Below are positions 1-11,600 of a stretch of DNA of 64,000 bases, in pieces. The stretch is from Strigamia acuminata (Eukaryota > Arthropoda > Chilopoda > Geophilomorpha > Linotaeniidae), in NCBI GenBank assembly GCA_949358305.1, contig OX442318.1, positions 9,778,517-9,842,516 of the forward strand, in the 5' to 3' direction. The position numbers were made by a program, and so were the translations under genes. A model generated the notes under the pieces. The model searched no databases, was not told the DNA's origin, and was given only the letters and a program-made list of their open reading frames with translations. Position 1 is the first letter of the stretch; every line of letters begins with the position of its first letter.

Positions 1-227
1 TTAGTTTTCTGGTAAACATGACATCATGTTGAATTATCCATAATGCATTTTGATTATCTGGAAAAACAAAATGGTTGTTGATCTATTTCAGCCCCTAAAA
101 ATCATGTAACTTCTCCCAAAAGCAAGAAGCATTAAAATTTGTTATAAAACAAAGAAATATATGATTATTTTAATAATTGGTGTCATTTATAATAATATTA
201 TTAGGCTCACTAGGCACTTTTACGCAA

Positions 228-395
228 GCACAGGTGTTTACATGTAGTTTGCAACGCGAAAAACGCCCAAAATCAAGTTTCCCGAATGAGTATCTTTTCT
301 GAAAAACTGGTTTGTTTACATTCAGTTTTCCAGAAAAGTAATATTCGGATTTTCATTTTCCTAGATAACCAAGTACATGTAAACACGGTAAGTGT
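228..395. mobile_element. Fragment of the CTAGATAA inverted-repeat element
   Basis: This stretch matches the right half of the complete element at 16605-17134. Shared pieces include GTGTTTACAT, AACGCCCAAAATC-like sequence, CAGTTTTCCAGAAAAGTAA, and a terminal CTAGATAA followed by GTACATGTAAACA. The left inverted terminus is missing, so this is a truncated, diverged copy. Confidence 0.6.
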
Positions 396-1640
396 CGGCC
401 GTCTGACGTCAACGACATCCCGCCTCCGGTCCCTCAATAATAAATCAAAGCCACACGAAAAGCCGTCACAAAATCTCTGAAATCATACGGTCAAGTGTGA
501 TAGGATTACACTTCCATCGGACCGCATAAATCTGCCGTTTGCTGCCCTGTCACACAGTGCAGCAACGCTTCTTAATGAAGTGTGTTCGACCACCGCGAGA
601 ATCAGCCGTCAATTCAATCTGCTCTGGCTGGTTTCCTTCCCGGCCGCTATACGTCGGGCTGGAGGTTGGACTTAATTAGTTAATCACCTACGGTATAAAG
701 GGAGTGTCGAACCAACTCGTCCGTGACGTGCCAAGCGCGTAGGTGAACTCAAAATATCGATTTGTTTATAATCAAAAGATGGCGCACACTCAGCACGCCT
801 TTTCTAATGACGCAAAGCAAGCGGCTAAAAGGTTTTTCTTATTTCTGTCTTTTTTCTTTCTGTAGAGAAAAAAAAATCCCTTAAAAATAATTGTGGACGC
901 TTTAAGATATCATTACATTGTTGAAATGAATTCCTGAAAGCTTTTACAGCATTTGATGCCCGTAATACATCTTCATCTATTACCAAATATCCTAAATGGG
1001 GATATAAAAAAATGCATAAACAGAGGAAAATAATGCATTATTCTTTAAAAGCACATGTGTTGTTGCATTCATATTGGGATTACAAGTGGCAAGAGGAAGC
1101 CACAATTGTTCTATCAAGTTGCAACAAAAAAATAAAATTAGAAAGAAGAAATCTGCAGAAGGGGAAAAAAAAAAGAAGAACAAGTTTGAAGTACAGTAAA
1201 CAAAATAATCCCTTTAATCCTCCAGTCAGAGAAGAAAAACATGGAAAAAACTGAAAGGTTTTAAAACCTTGTTTAATTTTTTTTGTAAGGGGGAAGTGTG
1301 CAAAGGACCAACTAGATGTCCTTTGTACAAAAGGTGTGGGAAAGAAGAAGAGGATCAGAGAAAATGCACTTAAAATAAATTCAATTAGCATGAGGTGTAA
1401 AATCTTTAAGGACCTTTTTCACTATTCTCCATTTCTAGTTTATTAGCTCAACTTTTCCTTTCTTCTGTGTCCTACTGGCTGTAAATTCAATTAACAAGAA
1501 AATAACCAATTAAATTTTATGCAATAACAAAGAAATAAGAGGTTCTAATTCGATTACAAATCAATCACATTGATTTTGGTCCTTGTAACTTATCTTTGGG
1601 CTACTTTGCAGTCATTTCAAACATTCGGCTAATTCATCAA

Positions 1641-2232
1641 AGTGCAAAAATTCAATTTTAGGTGCAAAAATTCAAGTTTAGGTGCAAAAATTCAATTTTA
1701 GGTGCAAAAATTCAATTTTAAGTGCAAAAATTCAATTTTAGGTGCAAAAATTCAATGTTAGGTGCAAAAATTCAATTCTAAGTGCAAAAATTCACTTTCA
1801 TGTACAAAAATTCAATTTTAAGTGCAAAAATTCACCTTTAAGTGCAAATATTCACTTTAAGTGCACAAATTCACCTTTAAGTGCAAATATTCACTTTTAA
1901 GTGCAAAAATTTATTTTTAAATACAAAAATTCACTTTTATGTACAAAAATTCCCTTTTAAGTGCAAAAATTTACTTTTAAGTGCAAAATTCACATTTAAG
2001 GTACAAAATTTCCTTTTAAGTGCAAAAATTTACTTTTAAGTGCAAAATTCACATTTAAGATGCAAAATTCACATTTAAGGTGCTAAATTTACACATATGG
2101 TGCAAAATTTACACATATGGTGCAAAATTTACACATATGGTGCAAAATTTACACATATGGTGCAAAATTTACACATATGGTGCAAAATTTACACATATGG
2201 TGCAAAATTTACACATATTGTGCAAAAATTTA
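1641..2232. repeat. Minisatellite, about 20-base units, just upstream of the Ig5 exon
   Basis: Roughly 29 tandem units. The first two thirds are variants of GTGCAAAAATTCAATTTTAG. The last block (about 2081-2220) is seven nearly identical units of GGTGCAAAATTTACACATAT. Homogeneity rises toward the exon, which begins only about 86 bases after the array. The TGCAAAAA core recurs in other arrays of this window. Confidence 0.95.
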
Positions 2233-2318
2233 TTTCTCTAGCAATCTTGTACTGATTACTATTGCAAACCTTTATTGATTGATTTTTAAATTTAAATATA
2301 TTAAATTTTCTACTATAG

Positions 2319-2615
2319 ATGCAGCTCCCGTTTTACACCACGTATTCTCGGAAAACACACTCTATCCGGGTCCATCGCTTTCTCTACAATGTGCAGCATC
2401 TGGAAATCCAACGCCTGAAATCACCTGGACATTGGATGGACAACCAATACCCGAGAGCAAACGGTTCCAAATTTCCGATCAGAGTGTTAGTGCAGGCGAC
2501 ATGATCAGCCAGGTGAACATCACCCGGCTCAAAGTGGAAGACGGCGGAGATTACAAGTGCATCGCTACAAACCGCGTCGGCAATGCCGAGCATACGGCAA
2601 GACTCAACGTATTTG
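2319..2615 (+). CDS. Dscam: Dscam exon: complete Ig5 domain
   Basis: Encodes window residues 1-99, starting DAAPVLHHVFSENTL. The first Ig cysteine is in LQCAASG, the tryptophan in ITWTLDG, and the second cysteine in YKCIATN, preceded by the typical EDGGDY. Two NIT/N-x-T type sites suggest N-glycosylation (for example VNIT). Acceptor TATAG at 2314-2318 and donor GTAAGT at 2616. The whole domain is one phase 1-1 exon, as for the arthropod Dscam Ig5 block that begins RDAAPVL. Confidence 0.95.
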
Positions 2616-5600
2616 GTAAGTGCATCCTAGCTCTCTAAGCCTCTGCAAAACCTCATCCCGGCATTACAAAATTTAATTAAACAAACTAAATTAATTAAAA
2701 TAAAATATTTCCGAAATGGAAAAACCTGACGACAGCCATTTTTTATCTGATGCATGGAGCTAATTTCGCCCACCACCCACCAGGTGAAGATAATGTAGCA
2801 TTAATGCATATTGTATGAATCCTTATCTTTTAAATATCATTCATCATATTTAAAAAGAACAACAAAATAAAATCTCATTTTTCAATGTTGATACAGTCGA
2901 GCCTCGTTATAACGAATCGCAAGGGACCCGAGAAATCGGTTCGTTATAACAAAATTTCGTTATATTAAAATTTTTTGGCCAACCAACCAAGCCATTTTTA
3001 ACTATTCGTTATAACGAGGTTCGACTGTACCGACTAATCAAATACAAATAGAAGTCGGCCGGTTTAGGGTTCCGCTTAGACGTGTAACGATACAATTACG
3101 CAGGCGTTCAGCGCATTCAATACAGAATTAACACAACATGAGAATTAGCACTACTTGTAAAACTGAGATAGCGTTTTTGAATGTAACTCGTGCCACGAGA
3201 CAGCACAACTAATTATTAACAAGATTAAACTAGCGGCAGACCCTAAAAAGACGACCTTCCAAAGGTCGCGCTATTTTTATTGTGCCACAAAGCCCCAAAG
3301 GTCAACACGAGAGGCTAATGCGAAATACCACAACATTTAATCAATGGGTGAGTTCTATTTCAAATAGAAAAGGAAGATCTTTTCTTTTCTTCCTTCTATT
3401 TGGGTGCAAACGTCTTCTTGAATAGAAAAACATTTTTTGGTTTCCTATATTTCTCTGAAAATTACTGACTTTGTTTAAACAATCAAATAATTTGGGGTGT
3501 TTTGTGCATTATTTATTTATTTATTTTATTCAACATTGAAATTTCTGCCCCTTAAAAATCCGAGCGTAACTTAAAGTTGGCTTCTCCCAATTTTACCAAA
3601 GCACTTCTATACACGAGTTGCACTCAAAAAGGCACCTCACAATGTGTACTCCCATTGGTCGAGCCAGTTTACTGGTGTAGTGATCCACAAAAGTAGACCC
3701 AAACACCAGAATTGCATTACAATGTACAGACATTGCAATCGATTGCCTAGGTAACGGCCTAAAATTCAAACTTCCAGACGATGTAAGCAATAAACACAAC
3801 AAACATGAGTTTGACATTTTTTAATGTGTGAAACTTTATTTTAATGATGGAAATAACATTTTTTATTAAATAAAAACAAAATAACAAACTAAATTAGTCA
3901 TAACAATCACAATAATAAATAAAAAACAAAACTACTTCTCCTAGTAGTAGTATACAGTCTGGAGTTAGTAATAAACTGGCTGGACCAATGGGAGTACACA
4001 TTGTGAGGTGCCTTTTTGAGTGCAACTCGAGTATACTTGTACTTTTCTTAGTACTTCCAGATTTTACCACTAGACAGCATGACCACATGTGGTCACATTG
4101 TCTATCTGAGGGTTAAAACAAGTCTTAATTTTAGCAGTGGCCCTGTCAAAATTTAATGTGACGACTAATGCATGACGCATGCGCAGATCATATCACCATG
4201 AACCAAGGATAACTCGGACACATGTTCAGTGCGTTTTGCCACCGATGGCGCCACATAATATATAGCCGCACTGTAATCTGCAATAACAACAAGTAAAGTC
4301 TATTTTGGTGTAAGTATAGCACTCCTCCTATTGGCAAATGGGATATACAGCATTCCCATTGGCTGGAGGCCACATAACATTAGTATAATCTACCTATAAC
4401 TCTGTGAACTATTCTTTTGTTATGTGGCTTACAGCCAATGGGGATCCTCTATATCCCGTTAGCCAATAGGAGGAGTGCCATACTTACACTGAAACAGACT
4501 TTAACAAACATGCTTAGTTGGCAAGCAATGCATGACACGTGATTGCCGTCATCCAATCAGCGCACAGAACAACGAATCAATAGGAAATAGCACACGATAT
4601 GTGTCCAAGTGATCCTTGGTTCATTGTACACCTACGGACAAAAAATCTTCACATGCTGTCAGGCTGTTTCAGTTCCAGCATGTGAAGATTTTTTTGACCA
4701 TAGGTGTACATCTGAAAAAGAAAATGCAGAAGGAAGAAAAGTTGTCCCATTGGTCCCTTTTGCTAAAGTACCTTCTGACACTTTCCTTTTGCAAGCGATG
4801 TTGTTTTTTACGTCACATCCATTAACCAAACGGAACAAAAGGAAACAAACTAACAAAAGGAACTTTTAGTTCATTAGACTGAACACACCTAGTGGCAATC
4901 CAACTTCTCCCAGACATAAATAGTTTTTCTTTTTAATGAAACAAAAATATTAATGGGGCTCATGATCAAATTTCATTTATCACTCAAAGAACTATTAAGC
5001 TTGACTGTCTCGGTAATTAAAAACCATCCGTCTTCAACAAATGTGTGAGTATGAGGATTCTCCTGTTCACAGCACCATTTCTTCTAATGTTTGCAATACC
5101 AAACGAAACAAAGGTATACAGTCGAGCCTCGTTATAACGAATTGCAAAAGACCCAAGAAATCGGTTCGTTATAACCTAAGTTCGTTATATCAAATTTTTT
5201 TAACATGGTGTTCTATGGCCAACGAACCAACAAGAAATTCGTTATAACGAGGTTTCATTAGTATCGACGACCTATGCAAAATAAAATTTCTTTTTGTAGA
5301 CCTCATTGTGATCATAACTCAGTTTTGTGTTCCAAATTATCAGTTTAATTACAAGCACATTGTTTACACACTGGAAAACACAAAACATTCCCCACATATC
5401 CCTTCGGTAACACCAATGACCCTTCCGCGGCCAAATGTATAAAACATGCGAATAATTAAAAACCCGAAGCAAAAATTTAACTTTTCTCTGCTGGACTTCA
5501 CTTTTAATTACGACCCCATTTCCAGATTTCAATCTCCAAACATCAACAACAAAACTCGCGAGGCATTTTCCTCCAGACCCCACTCTAGGGCAATCATCAC

Positions 5601-8600
5601 AAAGCAAAACACATTGGCTCCAAATGACTTTTCCGATTCTACTTTTCTCGATTCACGACATCTTTTATGGAAATAACACTGTTTTCCAGCAAAAAAAAAA
5701 CCACCCATCTGTTTGAAATCCCATTACCCATCACAATTTTCCATTTTCAATGACTAGAACAGAGGGAAAAAGGCAAAATACACGCGACTACACGCGTGCT
5801 GTATAATGGGCTAGATAAATCCTTCGCCATGGCGTTATTAGGGAGTAAATGCGGCCATACACTCAATCTAGGCCACGCGCAGGAAGCCAGTTCGGTCAGT
5901 CCATCTTTTATTCGGACGGATGTAGCATCCAATCGTATAAATCATCAATACCCGCGGATACAAGAGAAATTTCCGCGGGAGCGAGTAATCGTTTGTGTTC
6001 TAATTTCCCCTTCGTTTACTAGCGTACCATATCTGCAGCTTTGTCCGTGCACATACACAATGCTTCGTATCGATCCGAAGTTGCAGGTGTGCCAGATTAT
6101 CACCTAGGTAACGGTGGAAGCTGGAGAAAATCTCAGGAAGAGGAATAAATAGAATGCGAATAAAAAAATGTACGTGCAAGTGACAAATTTCCAATTTAAA
6201 TATTTACCCTATCTAGAAAATGGGATAAAGAGATGTGCTTTTGTGCAGTTCATAAACGACGTGACTCCAGCACAGAAAGTGAATTACAATGATTTTTAAT
6301 TATTAACAAATGGCAGATGCCAGTGGCCGTTGCACTGTCCGGCTTTAGTATATAGATTTATGTGGTAACGATAGAAGTTGTTTACTTGCGCAACATGTAC
6401 ATTTTTTAATTATTTAAGAAATTCAAAAATTAATATCGAACCTCGTTATAACGAACAGCGATATAACGAATACTTAAAAATGACTTGGTTGGTACAATGA
6501 ACTTTCGTTATGCCCCCACAGGTGACATAGTTGACCAATGGTGACCTCGGAGGGAGTTGTTTGGGGTTTGCTAGCACAACTTGTTAGAGTAGGCTTACTT
6601 GATGCTAGAACAAAACACTGTTGTCATGGTAATTTATGCCTTTTTTGATGATTTTCTATTTATTTGCTGTTACATTACTAAACGAACCGATTTTTCGGGT
6701 CCCTTGCGATTCGTTATAATGAGGCTCGACCGAGCGACTGTTTTATATAGAATTAATAAATTTTAACTTTTTATTGAAATCTATTTTTGACATTGGCCGG
6801 CTTCTTTTTTTTTCGGCATGACGCTGTTATTCATCAGAAATCTTTTTTTTCTTAACACATTTAAAAAACATAATATTTTTCCAATACTGCACTGCAGAGG
6901 TTTGTGCAGTAAATAATTAAAAACCAATGTGCTGTATTTATCAATATTTAAAGAATGTTTTCGGCTTAAAATATATATATTTTTCTTTTTTATCTTTTCT
7001 GTTTTAAAAAAAGGAATTCCTTACATCAGACCCATGCCCAATGTGACCATCGTTGCTGGACGTGATGTGACTATTCCATGCCGAGTTGCTGGCCATCCAA
7101 TCCGCTTAATCAGATGGGAACGAGGTTTGTACACATTTTACTTTCAAACCATAAAAGTTAAAAGCAAATTAAATTAGCTAAAATCAAATTTTGGCTCCGT
7201 AGTTTGCGTTTATTCCAACTCAAATAACTTATATCTGATCAATTTGCCTTACCCAACATCACTTGGACAGAAAATCATTAAACCTTGAATGAGCAAGCTC
7301 TGATTTTATGTTCAATCGGGTTTTTGCTTAGCAGAGTAATTTGCAAGGCCGTTTCTTCACTTTACAACATATCCGCTTGGTATTGCTGCGACAGCTTAAT
7401 GCATATTTGCCTCAGACGTAACGTTTTGTTGCTCGATCCAGATAAGAAACTAGCAGTATTCGACAAGTGCTTTAGTCTGGCTTATCGGCTTTAAAACAAT
7501 CTAAATTCATACTGTAGACGGCCATTTAAACAACAAAAAGACTGTTTAACTGCAATAAATTTTTTAAAAAAAGCTAGAAAACATGCTTAGAATTGTTGTT
7601 CAAATGCTGGCACATGCCCACTGCAGTTGAAAGTCGATTAAATCACCCACAGACCAAATGATGTTAAAAATCATGAGGATATTATTCAGTTAGCAACATG
7701 GAGTACTTCTTTCTACATGGATTTCTTTATTCAGACTAAGAGTTAAAGGTTATACATAGTGGAGACAGTAATATTATGAACCAAAGATAACTTGGATACG
7801 TATCTGCATGATCAGTGCATTTTGCCACTGATGGCGCCACATGTATATAGCCAGACTGTATTCTGGGATAATTACAGGTAACAAACATGGTTAGTTGGCA
7901 AACAATGCATGACATGTGGTTGCTGTCATCCAATCGGCGCACAGAACAACAAATCAATAGGAAATAACACACGGATATACTCTGAGCCGATAAAACGTTG
8001 TCCTACTTCCAGCCGTATCACTGGTGTAGTGGCACAAAAATGTAGCCCAAAACACCAGAATTGCAATTGAACTCCAGACATTGTGATCGATTACCAACAC
8101 TTACTTCATTGTCAAAGGTGATGCTTTGACACAGAACTACTTTTCCCTGTAGTAGAGCACAGTCCACAGTTAAGCCTAGTACTCATACGTTTTCAGAGTC
8201 TAAATATTTTTAGAGTCTTAATTTTTCAACAGCACCATTTCAAGCGGAATGTTTTATCCTCTCATTATTCAGTCTGATAAATGTGTGGTACTCATGAAAT
8301 TGTCACCAGAAAGTTTCCGTACTCTTAAACTGTGTGAGTCATTGTTGCTTGTTTTGCAAATGGCTGGCAATGGCAATAAAGCTTTGTCCGACTTTTCTGA
8401 CTTGAATAATTTTAAAATCAGTTTTGGTCTTGTTGTAATTAAAAAAGCATTTATTTTGTCTGAAATGCAGGCAAAAATATAATTCTACTAACCTTCAACA
8501 AACAACGTGTTCAATTGTAGTAGTTGGGTGTCTTTGTTTGCAACCGGCTGTGAGCAGTTGCAAATTTTAGATAAAAAACAAGGGAATTCTGGGTAGACAA

Positions 8601-11600
8601 AATTTATTCAGAGTCTGAAACAATTAAATTTTTCCGTGCACCATCGGGGCCGGAAACAATTCGTTTCCACTTGCAAGGGTGATTCAGAGTCTAAACAATA
8701 TTTTTATGAGTACCACCCTTGGCAGGAAACTTAAGACTTTGATTCCTGTTACCATTCCCAGGATGGAATGGTGTTATGAGTACTCGGCTTTAGGCGTAAT
8801 ACGGAATTAGGTAAACGTTGTATTGGTTAAGAGTATACTTGTCTATTTAATTCTTGGTTTATGGTAATATGATACTTCGGTAGAAGAAGTCTAAACAAAT
8901 TTGGTGTGCCCTATTGGTAACACTACAAGAATAATAATAATAATAATAATAATATATTGTAAAAATGTTTTCAAATGCCACTACTGAAGACGGCGACACC
9001 ATTTTGAAAACCCGTCAAACAAATGCAAAAATCGAGAGCGTGTGTACAAATTTTAATCTGCACCAAACATGGCATCACCGAAATGAATCTTGGGCTCATC
9101 TTTAAAACCAAAGTTATAATAGGAAATGGTAAAAAAAAGGAATAAAATGGAGACAGAAAGAGCAAAATTTCATCTATTGATGAGTAATCTATACAAAGTA
9201 ATGTCACAACGGTGACACACCAAACTTAATTCAAACTCCTGACATAGCAATCATTGGAACGTGGTAGCTTAGAAATTTAATTTGGAATGACTTTTTTCCA
9301 ACAAAAAGAAATTTTTTGTCTCCAGCTGTCGTAAGACTAACGGAGTCAATCAAAAGAAAAATCAACATTATTGCATTTTTGTCAGGAAATGTAGTTTTTG
9401 TTTCCGACAAAAAGATAAAAATAAATTTAAAAAAAAAAAAATAAATAACTTCTATACAATGGCCGTTTAAAAAAATTAAAGTACGAAAGAATGATGCTGC
9501 ATCATTTTGAATTTAGATTCAATCTGAGACTCCAATCAATTAGACACACGTTACAGAACTAAAAGTACTATAGTAATATCAGAGTAATTCATTAACAATA
9601 ACAGTTAAGAAAACCACGTAAGCATAACTTCCGTCGGCCATTTAACAATACCGACAAAGGACGTGACAAGCATAAAGTATAAAAATGTATAAATTTCATG
9701 AACCAACTTCAAATGAAAGTTCTAAATGATATTCAGGCAATATATCTTATTTCAGTTGTGATTGCTGGACTAGGGCAGTCACAATCTAACGTTGATGATG
9801 ATGATGATTATGGCTATATAGTATATATAGCTTTGCTGATATACTTATTAGGTTTCACCCTGGTTAGAATTGCTGTAGAATTGCATAAACACTATATCCA
9901 CTCAGAGAATTCACTAATTCTCATTGGTCATCAGGAAAATTACAAATGGTTTACAAAGTTTTTGGAATTACAGTCAAACAGTTTATACTGGCATGCCGGT
10001 AATAGAGAGTTTGCGGGATGCATTTTTTCCTTATAGTTAAAGACTATACGGTATAAAAATAGTGTAAGGGAAAAATGATAAATTAAGTTTTTGCGGGCTG
10101 CACTTTTCCCTTATCACTATACTATTTCAGCCAACTACTGAGAGTTCATTTTGGGCTTAAAAATTCAATTTGGGGGCGTAAATGTGCAAATTTCTGCATA
10201 AAATTCTATTATTATGCCTATAAAGTATGGTTTTGGGCCTAAAATTCAATTTTGGGCCTCACTTATCATTCAATCTACGTACCTATGACTGTGATGTGTT
10301 TGATCGGGACAACAAAATAATCGCCATTTGCAATGGGCGGAGCTAACAATACAGTGTTCTCAATTCTGATTGGCTGCGCTATATTTTAATTTAGTGTTGA
10401 AAACGATACACTAAAGATTTTTCCCTTACGATATGGCACTAAAATAGTGTAACGTGACACAAAATAAGGGAAAAATGCATCCCGCAAACTCCCTATTAAA
10501 TGAAAAACCTAATTTTTTGTTTGTTTATTTAAAAGATCCCGGATGAATAATTATGTTTGAATTTGAGCCTGAAATGAGAGTTTTTTTGATATTCTGAAGA
10601 TTATTACTAAAATTTGGGAAAATTTATAGAAATTTAAACCAATTTCCTGCATTTTGGACATAGAAAAATGCTTTTTATGCTTGTTTGGCTCAGTTCTAAT
10701 TTTAAAAAATTCGTACTTACTGACACCAGCATCCCGGTAAAACTCGCACTACACCGGCATGCGGTTTAAAGCGGGGTAATATGGTAACATTTGACAAGGA
10801 AGGCACTGCTAAAAACAATAAGTTTTAACATGTAAATTAACGGAAACTTATCCGATACGACTTTATACTTTTCTTCTTGGAATTGTACGCACCTACTGAT
10901 CACGTTAGAGCGCTCCAACCAACGATTAATTCACTTTGAGTAAAGAGGTTCCTTCGTCAGACAGAAATCCCAAAATAAAATTTACCCCACTACAACAACT
11001 TTAACTTCCACCCAATTTACCAGTCCCAAAGTTAAAAAAAAAGCATTGTAAATCCAAGCATCCCCATCCAACTTACCACCAGAAGCAATTGCCAAACTTA
11101 AGTCTACGGACGAAAGAAACTCAATAGTGGCAAAAATAAAATAGAACAGGATTAGCAAATTAAAACTCCCCTATACTTTAACTCCCAAATGCTTTGCAGC
11201 CATCTTTCAATCAAATCAGAATACAAAAAAATAAAAATGTGCAATTCAAATTTCCTGCCTTATTTCATCAATCCATTACTTATTCATTTCATCCATCCAC
11301 CGTGCGGCCCATCTTCAAGTGTGTGCCAAACCGAGGTCTCGTAGGACTTCCCATTCTCTTCTTTGGCTTGTTCGTATGCCGGAAGGAGTTTATTCTCCCA
11401 CCTACTCTCCTCTCCTGACACCAATTTAGCTCGTAAATTCAGCACATTCATTAGTGAGGCAGGCAACGTCGTGTCAGACGAGAGTTTTTGGTGAAATGTG
11501 CAATTAAATGGAAGCAGCATTGCGCCTGACACGTCGGAAAGAGACCTCCGCGCCTATCTATACAGTCTCATCCCTTACAAATTCGGATTTAATAAAAATA

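Larger units (their letters stand above)
1..2318 (+). other. Intron sequence upstream of the Ig5 exon
   Basis: The Ig5 exon opens in phase 1 after an AG acceptor, so this must be the 3' part of an intron whose 5' exon (end of Ig4) lies outside. I see no exon with Ig features here. It holds a transposon fragment near 228-395 and a long minisatellite at 1641-2232. Otherwise it is low-complexity AT-rich DNA. Confidence 0.8.
2616..7013 (+). other. Intron between Ig5 and Ig6 (4.4 kb)
   Basis: No exon-like reading was found. It holds pogo-like short elements at 2894-3027, 5119-5261 and 6432-6740, a CTCGAG-family element at 3610-4033 inside an older element, and a two-level nest at 4198-4624. An imperfect inverted repeat carrying CACATGCTG-type sequence lies near 4625-4710. 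The rest is unique AT-rich DNA, with a somewhat GC-richer stretch at 5790-6060 in which nothing is recognised. Confidence 0.85.
7776..8862. mobile_element. ATGAACCAAGG-family element, copy 2, outermost shell of a three-level nest
   Basis: Left end ATGAACCAAAGATAACTTGG (7776) and right end TTCTTGGTTTAT (to 8862) are an inverted pair. The left arm carries GATGGCGCCACATG and CATCCAATCGGCGCACAGAA, as in the copy at 4198-4624. The element at 7978-8835 splits it. Confidence 0.85.

Noticed and set aside
9698-10036. 112-codon frame with hydrophobic stretches and an Asp run
   Set aside because: The Asp run is a GAT microsatellite and the frame runs into a MITE terminus. Nothing supports a gene.
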